Below are positions 32,514-45,098 of a stretch of DNA of 64,000 nucleotides, one piece after another (the first letter of the stretch is position 1; every line of letters begins with the position of its first letter). This DNA comes from Arachis hypogaea. Taxonomy: Eukaryota; Streptophyta; Magnoliopsida; Fabales; Fabaceae. The DNA lies in contig NC_092042.1 in the NCBI RefSeq assembly GCF_003086295.3, forward strand, positions 42,716,137 through 42,780,136, read 5' to 3'. The position numbers and the translations under genes were made by a program. The notes beneath the pieces were generated by a model, which was given only the letters and a program-made list of their open reading frames with translations, did no database searches and was not told the origin of the DNA.

Positions 32514-34837
32514 TCAATGTTGTGGAATCCCAACACCAAACTTAGAGTTTGAATGTGGGGGTTTAACACGAAACTTAGAGTTTGGTTGTGGCCTCCCAAT
32601 ACCAAACTTAGAGTTTGATTGTGGGGGCTTTGTTTGACTTTGTATTGAGAGAAGCTTTTCATGCTTCCTCTCCATGGTTGCAGAAGAAGGTCCTTGAGGG
32701 TTAAACACAAGGTAGTCCCCATTTAATTGAAGGACTAGCTCTCCTCTGTCAACATCAATCACAGCTACTGCTGTGGCTAGGAAGGATCTTCCAAGGATGA
32801 TGCATTCATCCTCCTCCTTCCTAGTGTCTAACATTATGAAATCAGCAGGGATGTAGAGGCCTTTAACCTTCACTAACACATCCTCTACTAATCCATAAGC
32901 TTGTCTTTGTGATCCGTCTTCCATCTCTAATGAGAATGTGGCAGGCTTTACCTCAATGATCCCCACCTTCTCCATTACAGAGAGTGGCATAAGATTTATG
33001 CCTAACCCTAGGTCACACAGAGCCTTCTCAAAGGTCATGGTGCCTATGGTATAGGGTATTAAGAATTTACCAGGATCTTGTTTCTTTTGAGCTAACGTTC
33101 GCTGAACCCATGTATCTAATTCACTAATGAGCAAGGGAGGTTCACCTTCCCAAGTCTCATTACCAAACAACTTGGCATTCAGTTTCATGATGGCTCCTAG
33201 ATATTGAGCAACTTTCTCTCCAGTTATATCTTTATCCTCTTCAGAGGAAGAATAGTCTTCAGAGCTCATGAATGGCAGAAGAAAGTTTAATAGGATCTCT
33301 ATGGTCTCTATATGACCTTCAGATTCCTTTGGGTCCTCAATAGGGAACTCCTTCTTGCTTGAGAGACGTCCCATGAGGTCTTCCTCATTGGGATTCACAT
33401 CCTCTCCTTCCCCTCTAGGTTCGGCCATGTTGATTATGTTAATGGCATTGCACTCTCTTTTTGGATTCTCTTCAGTATTGCTTGGGAGAGTACTAGGAGG
33501 AGTTTCAGTGACTTTCTTTCTCAGCTGGCCCACTTGTGCCTCCAAATTTCTGATGGACAACCTTGTTTCACTCATGAAACTTAAAAAAGTGGCCTTAGAC
33601 AGATCAGAGACTATGTTTGCTAAGTTAGAGGTGTTCTGCTCAGAATTCTCTGTCTGTTGCTGAGAAGATTATGGAAAAGGCTTGCTATTGCTGAGCCTAT
33701 TTCTTCCACCATTATTAAAGCCTTGTTGAGGCTTTTGTTGATCCTTCCATGAGAAATTTGGATGATTTCTCCATGAAGAATTATAGGTGTTTCCATAAGG
33801 TTCACCCATGTAATTTACCTCTACTATTGCAGGTTCTCAGGATCATAAGCTTCTTCTTCAGAAGATGCCCCTTTAGTACTTTTGGATGCATTTTGCCATC
33901 CATTCAGGCTTTGAGAAATCATGTTGACTTGCTGAGTCAACATTTTGTTCTGAGCCAACATGGCATTCAGAGCATCAATTTCAAGAACTCCCTTCCTCTA
34001 AGGCGTCCCATTATTCACAGAATTCCTCTCAGAAGTGTACATGAACTGGATATTTGCAACCATGTCAATGAGTTCTTGAGCTTCTGTAGGCGTTTTCTTT
34101 AGGTGAATGGATCCACCTACAGAATGGTCCAGTGACATCTTAGAGAACTCAGATAGACCATAATAGAATATATCCAAAATGGTCCATTCTGAAAGCATGT
34201 CAGAAGGACACCTTTTGGTCATTTGTTTGTATCTTTCCCAAGCTTCATAGAGGGATTCACCTTCTTTTTGTTTGAAGGTCTGAACATCCACTCTAAGCTT
34301 GCTCAACTTTTGAGGAGGAAAGAACTTAGTCAAGAAGGCCGTGACCAGCTTATCCTAGGAGTCCAGGCTATCTTTAGGTTGTGAGTCTAACCATGTTCTA
34401 GCTCTGTCTCTTACAGCAAAAGGGAAAAGCATGAGCCTGTAGACTTCAGGATCTACTCCATTAGTCTTAACAGTCTCACAGATCTGCAAGAACTCAGTTA
34501 AAAACTGATAGAAATCTTCTGATGGAAGTCCATGGAACTTGCAGTTTTGTTGCATTAGTGCAACTAGTTGAGGTTTCAACTCAAAATTGTTTGCTCTAAT
34601 GGTAGGAATTGAGATGCTTCTTCCATCAAACTTGGAAGTAGGTGTAGTATAGTCACCAAGCATCCTCCTTGCATTATTGTTGTTGGGTTCGGCTACCATA
34701 TCCTTTTCTTGTTCGAAAATTTCAGTAAGGTTGTCTCTGGATTGTTGTATTTTAGCTTCTCTCAGTTTCCTCTTCAGAGTCCTTTCAGGTTTAGGATCAG
34801 CTTCAACAAGAATGCCTTTTTCCTTGTTCCTGCTCAT
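32514..34837 (-). pseudogene. gag-protease of element G, degraded
   Basis: Minus-strand frame from MSRNKEKGILVEAD. Gag core 34000-34600 (FAVRDRARTWLDSQ; GESLYEAWERYKQM), a Gln/Ser-rich linker, and protease with ALCDLGLGINLMP near 33020. The tail contains two to three copies of NSKFGVG/NSKFRV, which are translations of TCTAAGTTTGGTGTTGG. Breaks: TAG at 34355 where relatives have Trp, TAG at 33998 where relatives have Gln, and a frame change between 33998 and 33575. No RT or integrase. The 32290-32513 stretch downstream has no gene. Confidence 0.8.
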
Positions 34838-35737
34838 ATGAAAAAGAAGAGAACAGAAAAGGAAGAGGAATCTTCTATGTCAGAGTATAGAGATTCCTTT
34901 ATGTTAGTAGAAGAAGAAAGGAATAGAAGAAGGAAAAGAGTTAAGAATCCAAACACAAGGGGGAAGATAGGTTCGAATTCCTGAGATGAAGAGAAGTGTT
35001 AGTAAATAAATAAATAATAGAAGAAGATGAGAGAGGGAGAAATTCGAAAAGAAATTTTGAAAAAGGGTTAGTGATTTTCAAAAATTAAGAGAAGAAAAAC
35101 AATTAAAATTAAAATTTGAAACAATTAGTTAATTAAAAGAATTTTTGAAAAAGGGAGAGGAATTTTCGAAAATTAGAGAGGGAAAAGTAGTTAGGTGATT
35201 TTGAAAAAGATAAGAAATAGTAAAACAAACAAAAAGTCAATTAGTTAGTTAAAAAAGATTTGAAATTCAATTTTGAAAAGATAAGAAGTTGGAAAAGATT
35301 TTGAAATTGAATTTGAAAAAGATACAATTTGAAAAGATATGATTGAAAAAGATATTTTGGAAAAGATTTGATTTTTAAAATTAAAATTGATTACTTGACT
35401 AACAAGAAACTAAAAGATATGATTCTAGAATTTAAAGATTGAACCTTTCTTAACAAGAAAGTAACAAACTTCAAATTTTTGAATCAATCACATTAATTGT
35501 TAGTAAAGTTTTCGAAATTTTGAAATAAAGATAAGAAAAAGATTTTGAAATTAAATTTAAAAATTTTTTTCGAAAATAATAAAAAAATGAAAAAGATTTG
35601 ATTTTTGAAAAAGATTTTGAAAAGATAGGTTTTTTTAAAATTGAAAATTTGACTTGACTTTTAAGGAATAGCTAAGTTTTAAAAAGTTTTGTCTAAGTCA
35701 ACTCAAATTTTCGAAAATTATGAGAGAAATAAGGAGC

Positions 35738-35807
<70 letters not shown>

Positions 35808-36662
35808 TATTTTTTGAATTTTTAATGATGAGAGAGAAAAACATAAAAATGACTCACAACATGAAAATTATGAATCAAAACCAATGATGCATGCAAGAAC
35901 ACTATGAATGTCAAGATGAACACCAAGAACACTTTGAAGATCAAGATGAACATCAAGACTTACTTTTGAAAAATTTTCAAGAAAGGAAAACATGCAAGAT
36001 ACCAAACTTAGAAATCTTTAATGCTTAGACACTATGAATGCAAAAATGCACATGAAAAACAACAAAAGGCATAAAAGAAGAAAATATCAAGATCGAACAA
36101 GAAGACTTACCAAGAACAACTTGAAGATCATGAAGAACACATGCATGAATTTTCAAAAAAATGCATAAATTTTAAAAACATGCAATTGACACCAAACTTA
36201 AAAATTGACACTAGACTCAAACAAGAAACACAAAATATTTTTGATTTTATGATTTTACAAAAAAAATTTTTTTCGAAACTTTATGGGAAAAAGAAAATAA
36301 GAAATTCAAAATTTTTAATAAGAATTCCAGGAATCTTTCAATGGCTTAATAACCAGCCAGCTTTAGGATATAAATTAGGCATGCAATAGTTGATACTTCA
36401 TCCAACTCCATATACATGCCTTTTATGCTGACAAGTGGAAGCCTCAATCCAAAAGAATTTGGACATGGCTTTACAGCCAGCCAGGCTTCAATATGTTACC
36501 ATGAAACTCTAGAATTCATTCTTAAAAATTTAGAATAATTTTTGAAAACAAAGGAAAAAAATTTTTTTGAAAGATTTTTGAAAAATTTTTGAAAATAAAA
36601 TAAAAAGAAAATTACCTAATCTAAGCAACAAGATGAACCGTCAGTTGTCCAAACTCGAACAA
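34838..36662 (-). other. Leader of element G
   Basis: About 1.8 kb, strongly A/T-biased, with many TTTTCGAAAA palindromes and GAAAAAGAT words, AAGTTTGGTGT copies (about 36001, 36186) and a (TA)n microsatellite. Small ORFs (34709-34984, 36141-36389) are low-complexity and on the antisense strand. No gene. Confidence 0.6.
35741..35802. repeat. (TA)31 microsatellite
   Basis: Sixty-two bases of uninterrupted TA repeats in the leader of element G. The corresponding place in H (about 46030) has no such run. Confidence 0.98.
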
Positions 36663-36680
36663 TCTCCGGCAACGGCGCCA
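36663..36680 (-). other. Primer-binding site of element G (tRNA-Asp type)
   Basis: TCTCCGGCAACGGCGCCA, one mismatch to the tRNA-Asp 3' end, with a 6-nt spacer AAAACT to the LTR at 36687. Confidence 0.85.
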
Positions 36681-36686
36681 AAAACT

Positions 36687-38336
36687 TGGTGCACGAAATT
36701 GTGATCATCAACAATGGCTCCAATGACTTGGTGCTCTCAAAAGTGAATCACACTTTGTCACAACTCCGCACAACTAACCAGCAAGTGCACTGGGTCGTCC
36801 AAGTAATAAACCTTACATGAATAAGGGTCGATCCCACGGAGATTGTTGATATGAAGCAAGCTATGGTCATCTTGTAAATCTCAGTTAGGCGGATTCATAT
36901 AGTTATAATGGTTTTTTAAAATAATAATAAATAAACAGAAAATAAAGATAGAAGTACTTATGTAAATCATTGGTGGGAATTTCAGATAAGTGTATGAAGA
37001 TGCTGTGTTCCTTCTGAATCTCTGCTTTCCTGCTGCTTTCATCCAATCCCTCTTACTCTTTTCCATGGTAAGCTTTCTGTAGGGCATCACTGTTGTCAAT
37101 GGTTACATCCCATCCTCTCAATGAAAATAGTCCAAATGCTCTGTCACAGCACGGCTAATCATCTGTCGGTTCTCGATCATGTCAGAATAGAATCCATTGA
37201 TTCTTTTGCGTTTGTCATCACGCCCAACAATCGCGAGTTTGAAGCTCGTCACAGCCATTCAATCCCTGAATCCTACTCAGAATACCACAGACAAGGTTTA
37301 GACTTTTCGGATCCTCAAGAATGGCCGCCAAAAGGTTCTAGCTTATACCACGAAGATTCTGGTTAGGGAATCCAAGAGATACTCGCTCGTTCTAAGGTAG
37401 AACGGAAGTGGTTGTCAATCACTCATTCATACGTGAGAATGATGATGAGTGTCACGGATCATCACATTCATCATGTTGAAGTGCAACGAATATCTTAGAG
37501 TAAGAATAAGCCGAATTGAATAGAAAACTGTAGTACTTTGCATTAAAACTCGAGGTACAGCAGAGCTCCACACCTTAATCTATGGTGCGTAGAAACTCCA
37601 CCATTGAAAATACATAAGTGATCAAGGTTCATTCATGGCTGAATGGCCAGCCCACAAAGTCTAAGAACTAAACGTCCAAAGATGGATGCTAAGATAAAAG
37701 ACGAAAACCAAGATGTCTAATACAATAGTAAAATGTCCTATTTATACTAGACTAGCTACTAGGGTTTACAGAAGTAAGTAATTAATGCAGAAATCCACTT
37801 CTGGAGCCCACTTGGTGTGTGCTTGGGCTGAGCTTGAACTTTACATGTGCAGAGGCTTCTCTTAGAGTTAAATGCCAAGTTATAACGTGTTTTTGGCGTT
37901 TAACTCTGGTTTATGATGTGTTTCTGGCGTTTGACTCCAGAATGCAGCATGGAACTGGCATTGAACACCAGTTTGTGTCGTCTAACCTCGAATAATATTA
38001 TATATTACTGGAAAGCTCTGGATGTCTACTTGCCAACGCCGTTAAGAGCGCGCCATTTGGAGTTTTGTAGCTCCAGAAAATCTATTTCGAGTGCAGGGAG
38101 GTCAGAATCCAACAGCATCAGTAGTCCTTTGTCAGCCTTCTATCAGAGTTTTGCTCAGGTCCCTCAATTTTAACCATAAAATACCTGAAATCACAGAAAA
38201 ATACACAAACTCATAGTAAAGTCCAGAAATGTGAATTTTGCATGAAAATTAACGAAAACATCCCTAAAAGTAGCTAGATCCTACTAGAAACTACCTAAAA
38301 ACAATGCCAAAAAGCGTATAAATTATCCGCTCATCA
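36687..38336 (-). repeat. 5' LTR of element G (long subtype, 1650 bp)
   Basis: Plus strand starts TGGTGCACGAAATTGTGA and ends TTATCCGCTCATCA. It matches the long subtype (solo LTR 166-1805 and 46701-48367) rather than the 1522-bp subtype. It contains degenerate palindrome units around 37865-37975. Confidence 0.85.
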
Positions 38337-38511
38337 GTGCCCAACACCAAACTTAGGTTTGATGTTAGGGAGAACTGTATGGGTTTCTACCAAGGGGAAG
38401 GCTTAAGCAATGAACTCTGTTTGTAGGTGCCTCCTTCTCTAGAGAGTGGTGAAGGTTTAAAAACCTTGAATACAAAATAGTCGTCCCAGAGCCTTAGGAC
38501 CACTTCGCCTC
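38337..38511 (-). mobile_element. Remnant of another element's internal region
   Basis: On the minus strand it reads like the end of a gag-protease ORF: DDYFVFKVF followed by CTAAGTTTGGTGTTGGGCAC directly at the LTR end. It is unlike the neighbours at base level. It may be the sequence into which G or H inserted. Too short to classify. Confidence 0.4.
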
Positions 38512-40033
38512 TTGGTGCACGAAATTGCAATCACACTTTGCAACCCCGCACAACTAACCAGCAAGTGCACTGGGTCATCCAAGTATTACCTTACGTGAGT
38601 AAGGGTCGATCCCACGGAGATTGTCGGCTTGAAGCAAGCTATGATTATCTTGTAAATCTTAGTCAGGATATCAGAAATTATCAGGATTGATTGTGAAGAG
38701 TAAAAGAACATGAAATAAGTACTTGTTTTGCAGTATTGGGGAACAGGTTGAGGTTTTGGAGATGCTCCATCTTCTGAATCTCCGCTTTCCTACTGTCTTC
38801 TTCTTCAAGCACGCAAGGCTCCTTCCATGGCAAGCTGTATGCAAGGGTTTCACCGTTGTCAGTGGCTACCTCCCATCCTCTCAGTGGAAATGTTCAACGC
38901 ACCCTGTCACGGCACGGCTATACATCTGTCGGTTCTCAATCAGGCCGGAATAGAATCCAGTGATTCTTTTGTGTCTGTCACTAATGCCCCGCCCTCAGGA
39001 GTTTGAAGCTCGTCACAGTCATTCAATCATTGAATCCTACTCAGAATACCACAGACAAGGTTTAGACCTTCCGGATTCTCTTGAATGCCGCCATCAGTTC
39101 TAGCTTATACCACGAGGATTCCGATTAAAGAATCCAAGAGATATCTACTCAATCTAAGATAGAATGGAGGTGGTTGTCAGGCACACGTTCATAGTCGAGA
39201 ATGATGATGAGTGTCACGGATCATCACATTCATCTGGGTTAAGAGCAAGTAATATCTTAGAATGGAAGCAAGCATGATTGAATGAAAAATAGTAGTAATT
39301 GCATTAATCCATCAAGACACAGCAGAGCTCCTCACCCCCAACCATGGGGTTTAGAGACTCATACTGTAAAAGGTACACAAAGAAACGTGTAAAGTGTCAT
39401 GAGGTACAGATACAATGTCAAAAGATCCTATTAATAGTGAACTAGTAATCTAGGGTATACAGAAATGAGTAAATGACGTAAAAATCCACTTCTGGGTCCA
39501 CTTAGTGTGTGCTTGGGCTGAGCATTGAAGCATTTTCGTGTAGAGACTCTTTCTGGAGTTAAACGCCAGCTTTTATGCCAGTTTGGGCGTTTAACTCCAA
39601 TTTTTATGCCAGTTCTAGCATTAAACGCTGGGAATTCTGAAGCTGATTTGCAACGCCGGTTTGGGCCATCAAATCTCGGGCAAAGTATAGACTATTATAT
39701 ATTGCTGGAACGCCCAGGATGTCTACTTTCCAACGCCGTTGAGAGCGCGCCAGTTGGGCTTCTGTAGCCCCAGAAAATCAACTTCGAGTGCAGGGAGGTC
39801 AGAATCCAACAGCATCTGCAGTCCTTTTCAGTCTCTGAATCAGATTTTTGCTCAGGACCCTCAATTTCAGCCAGAAAATACCTGAAATCACAGAAAAGCA
39901 CACAAACTCATAGTAAAGTCCAGAAAAGTGAATTTTAACTAAAAACTAATAAAAATATACCAAAAACTAACTAGATCATACTAAAAATATACTAAAAACA
40001 ATGCCAAAAAGCGTATAAATTATCCGCTCATCA
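38512..40033 (-). repeat. 3' LTR of H copy 1 (short subtype, 1522 bp)
   Basis: Same length and sequence type as the LTRs of A1, in reverse. It differs from the 5' LTR of the same copy (46701-48367, long subtype), although the LTRs of one insertion should start out identical. Confidence 0.88.
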
Positions 40034-40052
40034 CAACACCAAACTTAAATTG

Positions 40053-40070
40053 TTGCTTGTCCTCAAGCAA
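40053..40070 (-). promoter_or_regulatory. 3'-LTR-proximal hairpin, H copy 1
   Basis: On the element strand TTGCTTG-AGGA-CAAGCAA, 19 nt from the LTR end at 40033. Confidence 0.72.
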
Positions 40071-41128
40071 CTGAAAATCAATATAGGATAAAAGAAGAGA
40101 ATATACTATAGACTCCAAAATATCAAAGAAACTTAGCTCCAATTAGATGAGCGGGACTAGTAGCTTTTTGCTTCTGAACAGTTTTGGCATCTCACTCTAT
40201 CCTTTGAGGTTTAGAATGATTGGCATCCATAGGAACTCAGAACTCAGATAGTGTTATTGATTCTCCTAGTTAAGTATGTTGATTCTTGAACACAGCTACT
40301 TTCTGAGTCTTGGCCGTGGCCCAAAGCACTCTGTCTTCCAGTATTACCACCGGATACATACATGCCACAGACACATACTTGTGTGAACCTTTTCAAATTG
40401 TGACTCAGCTTTGCTAGAGTCCCCAATTAGAGGTGTCCAGGGTTCTTAAGCACATTCTTTTGCTTTGGATCACGACTTTAACCACTCGGTCTCAAGCTTT
40501 TCACTTGGGCCTTCATGACACAAGCACATGGTTAGGGACAGCTTGGTTTAGCCGCTTAGGCCTGGATTTTATTTCCTTGGGCCCTCCTATCCATTGATGC
40601 TCAAAGCCTTGGATCCTTTTTACCCTTGCCTTTTGGTTTTAAGGGCTATTGGCTTTTTCTGCTTGCTTTTTCTTTTTCTTTCTATTTTTTTATTTTTATT
40701 TTTTTCGCAAGCTTTTGTTTTTCACTACTTTTTCTTGCTTCAAGAATCAATTTCATGATTTTTCAGATTATCAATAACATTTCTCTTTGTTCATCATTCT
40801 TTCAAGAGCCAACATTTTTAACATTCATAAACAACAAGATCAAAAATTTGCACTGTTTAAGCATTCATTCAGAAAATAAAAAGTATTGTCACCACATTAA
40901 TATAATTAAACTAAATTCAAGGATAAATTTGGAATTCATGTACTTCTTTGTTCTTTTGAATTAAAAACATTTTTCATTTAAGAGAGGTGAAGGATTAATG
41001 GAATTATTCATAACTTTAAGACATAGTTACTAAACACTAATGATCATGAAGTAGAGACACAAAACATAGATAAACATATAATATAAAAACCAAACAGCAG
41101 AAAAGTAAGAACAAGGAATGAATCCACC
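40071..41128 (-). other. 3' non-coding region of H copy 1
   Basis: No gene. T-rich and repeated in copy 2 (48405-49462). An apparent 112-residue ORF at 40626-40964 is Phe/Ser low-complexity on the antisense strand. Confidence 0.55.
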
Positions 41129-42277
41129 TTAGTGGCGTCTTCTTCTTGAAGGACCAACAATGTCCTTAAGCTCTTCTATGTCCCTTCCTTGCCTTTGTTG
41201 GTCCTCCCTCATTGCTCTTTGATCTTCTCTTATTTCATGGAGAATCATGGAGTGCTCATGATGTTCCACCCTTAATTGTTCCACATTGTAGCTCAAATCT
41301 TCTAGGAAAGTGTTGAGTTGTTCCCAATAGTTGTTGGGAGGAAAGTGCATCCCTTGAGGCATCTCAGGGATTTCTTGATGATGAACTTCCTCATGCATCT
41401 CTTGAGATCCGTGGAGGGTCTCTCTTGCTTGCTCCATCCTTTTCTTGGTGATGGGCTTATCCTCTTCAACGAGGATGTCTCCTTCTATGATAACTCCAGC
41501 TGAGTAACATAGATGGCAAATAAGATGAGGAAAAGCTAGCCTTGCCATGGTGGAGGACTTTTCGGCTATTTTGTAGAATTCATGGGAGATGACTTCATGA
41601 ACTTCTACTTCCTCTCCAATCATGATGCTATGAATCATGATGGCCCGATCCACAGTAACTTTAGATCGGTTGCTAGTGGGGATGATGGAGCATTGAATGA
41701 ACTCTAACCACCCTCTAGCCACAGGCTTGAGGTCCAGTCTTCTTAGTTGAACCGGTTTGCCTTTGGAGTCTCTTTTCCATTGAGCTCCTTCCACACATAT
41801 GTCCATAAGGACTTGGTCCAACCTTTAATTAAAGTTGACCCTTCTAGTGTAGGGGCGTTCATCTCCTTGCATCATGGGCAAGTGGAATGCCAACCTCACA
41901 TTTTCCAGACTAAAATCTAAGTATTTTTCCCAAACCATTGTGAGATAATTCTTTGGACTCGGATTCACACTTTGATCATGGTTCCTAGTGATCCATGCAT
42001 TGGCATAGAACTCTTGAACCATTAAGATTCCGACTTGTTGCATGGGGTTGGTTAGGACTTCCCAACCTCTTCTTCGGATTTCATGTCGGATCTCCAGATA
42101 CTCATTTTTCTTGAGTTTGAAAGGGATCTCAGGGATCACCTTTTTCTTTGCCACAACATCATAGAAGTGGTCTTGATGGCTTTTGGAGATGAATCTTTCC
42201 ATCTCCCATGACTCGGAGGTGGAAGCTTTTGTCTTCCCTTTTCCTTTTCTAGAGGATTCTCCGGCGTTAGGTGCCAT
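41129..42277 (-). pseudogene. Second ORF of H copy 1 (one nonsense codon)
   Basis: 383 codons from MAPNAGESSRKGKG to the stop at 41129, broken by a single TAA at 41825-41827 (CAA-to-TAA compared with copy 2). Otherwise nearly identical to the intact ORF at 49463-50611; see there for domains. Confidence 0.8.
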
Positions 42278-42332
42278 TGATGGTAATGGAAAAACAAAAA
42301 GATTATGCTTTGACCACACCAAACTTAAAATA

Positions 42333-42350
42333 TTGCTCGTCCTCAAGCAA
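42333..42350 (-). promoter_or_regulatory. ORF2-upstream hairpin, H copy 1
   Basis: On the element strand TTGCTTG-AGGA-CGAGCAA; the sixth pair is a T-G wobble. 55 nt before the ORF2 ATG, followed by TTAAGTTTGGTGTGG. Confidence 0.6.
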
Positions 42351-42829
42351 TAGAAGAAAGAAGAGAAGAAGAAGAAGAAGAAAATATGGAGGAGAGTGAG
42401 GGAAGGTTTTTCGGTCAAGGTGTAGAAGAGGGGGTTTGTGTTGTGTGAAAATGAAGTATAATGGAAGGGTATATATAGGGAGGGGAGTGGGTGTAGTTTC
42501 GGTCATTTAGGGTGGGTTTGGGTGGGAAAGATTTTTGAATTTTGAAGGTGGGTGGGGTTTATGAGGAAGAGTGGATGGATGTGAGTGGTGAAGGGGGTAA
42601 TTGGGAAGAGAGGTTTGAGGTGATTGGTGAAGGGTGTTTATTGGAAAGAGAGAATGAATGTTGAGAAGAGGGGAGAATATGTTAGGTGGGGATCCTGTGG
42701 GGTCCACAGATCCTGAGGTGTCAAGGATTTACATCCCTGCACCAATTAGGCATGTAAAATGCCTTTGCACACCATTCTGGCATTTAAACGCCGAAGTGAT
42801 GCACACTCTGGCATTTGAATGAGGGGGCT

Positions 42830-45098
42830 TCTCAACACCAAACTTAGAGTTTGGTTGTGGCCTCCCAACACCAAACTTAGAGTTTGACTGTGGGGGCTCT
42901 TTTTGACTCTGTACTGAGAGAAGCTTTTCATGCTTCCTCTCCATAGTTGCAGAGGAAGGTCCTTGAGCTTTAAACACAAGGTAGTCCCCATTCAATTGAA
43001 AGGAGTAATTCTCCTCTGGTAACATCAATCACAGCTTCTGCTGTGGCTAGGAAGGGTCTTCCAAGGATGATGCATTCATCTTCTTCCCTCCTAGTGTCTA
43101 AGATTATGAAATCACCAGGGATGTAAAGGCCTTCAACCTTTACTAAAATGTCCTCTACTAATCCATAAGCTTGTCTTACTGACTTGTCTGCCAATTGAAG
43201 TGAGAATAAGGCAGGTTGTACCTCAATAATCCCAGTTTCTCCATTACAGAGAGTGGCATAAGATTTATGCCGGGCCCCAGGTCACACAGAGCCTTGTTAA
43301 AGGTCATGGTGCCTATGGTACAGGGTATTAAGAATTTACCAGGATCTTGTCTCTTTTGAGGTAGAGTTTTCTGAATCCATGTATCTAGTTCACTAATGAG
43401 CAAGGGGGATTCACCTTCCCAAGTCTCATTCCCAAACAACTTGGCATTCAGCTTCATGATAGCTCCTAGATATTGAGCAACTTACTCTCCAGTTACATCT
43501 TCATCCTCTTCTGAGGAGTAATAGTTTTCAGAGCTCATGAATGGCAGAAGGAGATTTAGTGGAATCTCTATGGTCTCTATATGAGCCTCAGATTCCTTTA
43601 GGTCCTCAATGGGGAACTCCTTCTTGTTTGAGAGACGTCCCAAGAGGTCTTTCTCACTAGGATTTTCGTCCATCTCCTCCCTTGTGCATTCGGCCATATT
43701 GATTACTTCAATGGCCTTGCAATCTCCTTTTGGATTCTCTTCTGTATTGCTTGGGATAATACTGGGAGGAGTTTCAATGACTTTCTTACTCAGCTGGCCC
43801 ACTTGTGCCTCCAGATTTCTAATGGAGGACCTTGTTTCACTCATGAAACTTAAAGTGGCTTTTGACAGATCAGAGACTAAGTTTGCTAAATTAGAGGGGC
43901 TCTGTTCAGAACTTTCTGTCTGTTGCTGGGAAGATGATAGAAAAGGCTTGTTATTACTGAGCCTATTTCCTCCACCATTGTTAAAGCCTTGTTGAGGCTT
44001 TTGTTGATCCTTCCATGAGAAATTTGGATGATTTCTCCATGATGAGTTATAGGTGTTTCCATGAGGTTCACCCATGTAATTAACCTCTACCATTGCAGGG
44101 TTCTCAGGATCATAAGCTTCTTCAGAAGCTGCCTCTTTAGTACTGTTGGATGCATTTTGCCATCCATTCAGACTTTAAGAGATCATGTTGATTTGCTGAG
44201 TCAACACTTTGTTCTGAGCCAATATGGCATTCAGAGTATCAATTTCAAGAACTCCCTTCCTCTGAGGTGTCCCACTATTCACGGAATTCCTCTTAGAAGT
44301 GTACATGAATTGGTTATTTGCAAACATGTCAATAAGTTCTTGAGCCTCTTCAGGCGTTTTCTTTAGGTGAATAGATCCACCTGCAAAATGGTCCAATGAC
44401 ATCCTGGAAAATTCAGATAGACCATAATAGAATATATCTAATATGGTCCATTCTGAAAACATGTCAGAAGGGCACTTTTTGGTTATCTACTTGTATCTTT
44501 CCCAAGCTTCATAGAGGGATTCACCATCTTTTTGCTTGAAGGTCTGAACATCCACTCTAAGCTTGCTCAGCTTTTGAGGAGGAAAGAATTTATCCAAGAA
44601 GGTCGTGACCAGCTTATCCCAGGAGTCCAGGCTATCTTTAGGTTGTGAGTCCAACCATGTTCTAGCTCTGTCTCTTACAGCAAAAGGGAAAAGGATGAGC
44701 CTGTAGACTTCAGGATCTACTCCATTTGTCTTAACAGTCTCACAAATCTGCAAGAACTCAATTAAAAACTGGTAAGGATCTTCAGATGGAAGTCCATAAA
44801 ACTTGCAGTTCTGTTGCATTAAAGCAACTAGTTGAGGCTTAAGCTCAAAATTGTTTCCTCCAATGGCAGGAATGGAGATGCTTCTTCCATCAAATTTGGA
44901 CGTTGGTTTTGTGAAGTCACCAATTCTCCTTGCATTATTGTTGTTGGGTTCGGCTGCCATCTCCTTCTCTTGTTCGAAAATTTCAGAAAGGTTGCCTCTG
45001 GATTGTTGTGGTTTAGCTTCTCTTAGTTTCCTCTTCAGAGTCCTTTTAGGTTCTGGATCAGCTTCAACAAGAGTGTTTTTTTCCTTGTTCCTGCTCAT
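42830..45098 (-). pseudogene. gag-protease of H copy 1, degraded
   Basis: Starts MSRNKEKNTLVEAD at 45098. One frame continues to about 43230 but is broken by TAG at 44487 (Gln in ERYKQM), TAA at 44175 (Gln in MISQSL) and TAA at 43482 (Gln in EQVAQY); all three are C-to-T changes. Protease ALCDLGPGINLMP lies near 43280. A single-base shift near 43230 moves the end (43194-42970) to another frame. The tail holds NSKFGVG repeats. Domain order as in elements C and G. Confidence 0.82.

Larger units (their letters stand above)
31706..38336 (-). mobile_element. Element G: minus-strand gag-protease element, 5' part
   Basis: From right to left: 5' LTR (36687-38336), PBS (36663-36680), leader, gag-protease (34837-32514), palindrome array (32285-32016), and the ORF2-upstream region with hairpin at 31726-31743. 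It breaks off there, tail to tail with element C, and lacks the second ORF and 3' LTR. The break region on both sides is the non-coding part after an array. Confidence 0.75.

Noticed and set aside
8862..38342. Treating LTR C (8867) and LTR G (38336) as the two ends of one insertion
   Set aside because: The flanks TGCAC and GTGCC do not form a 5-bp duplication, and both LTRs are 5' LTRs in opposite orientation.
40626..40964. 112-residue plus-strand ORF, repeated at 48993-49298
   Set aside because: It is Phe/Ser/Leu low-complexity sequence in the T-rich antisense of the H 3' non-coding region. Its repetition only reflects the tandem duplication.
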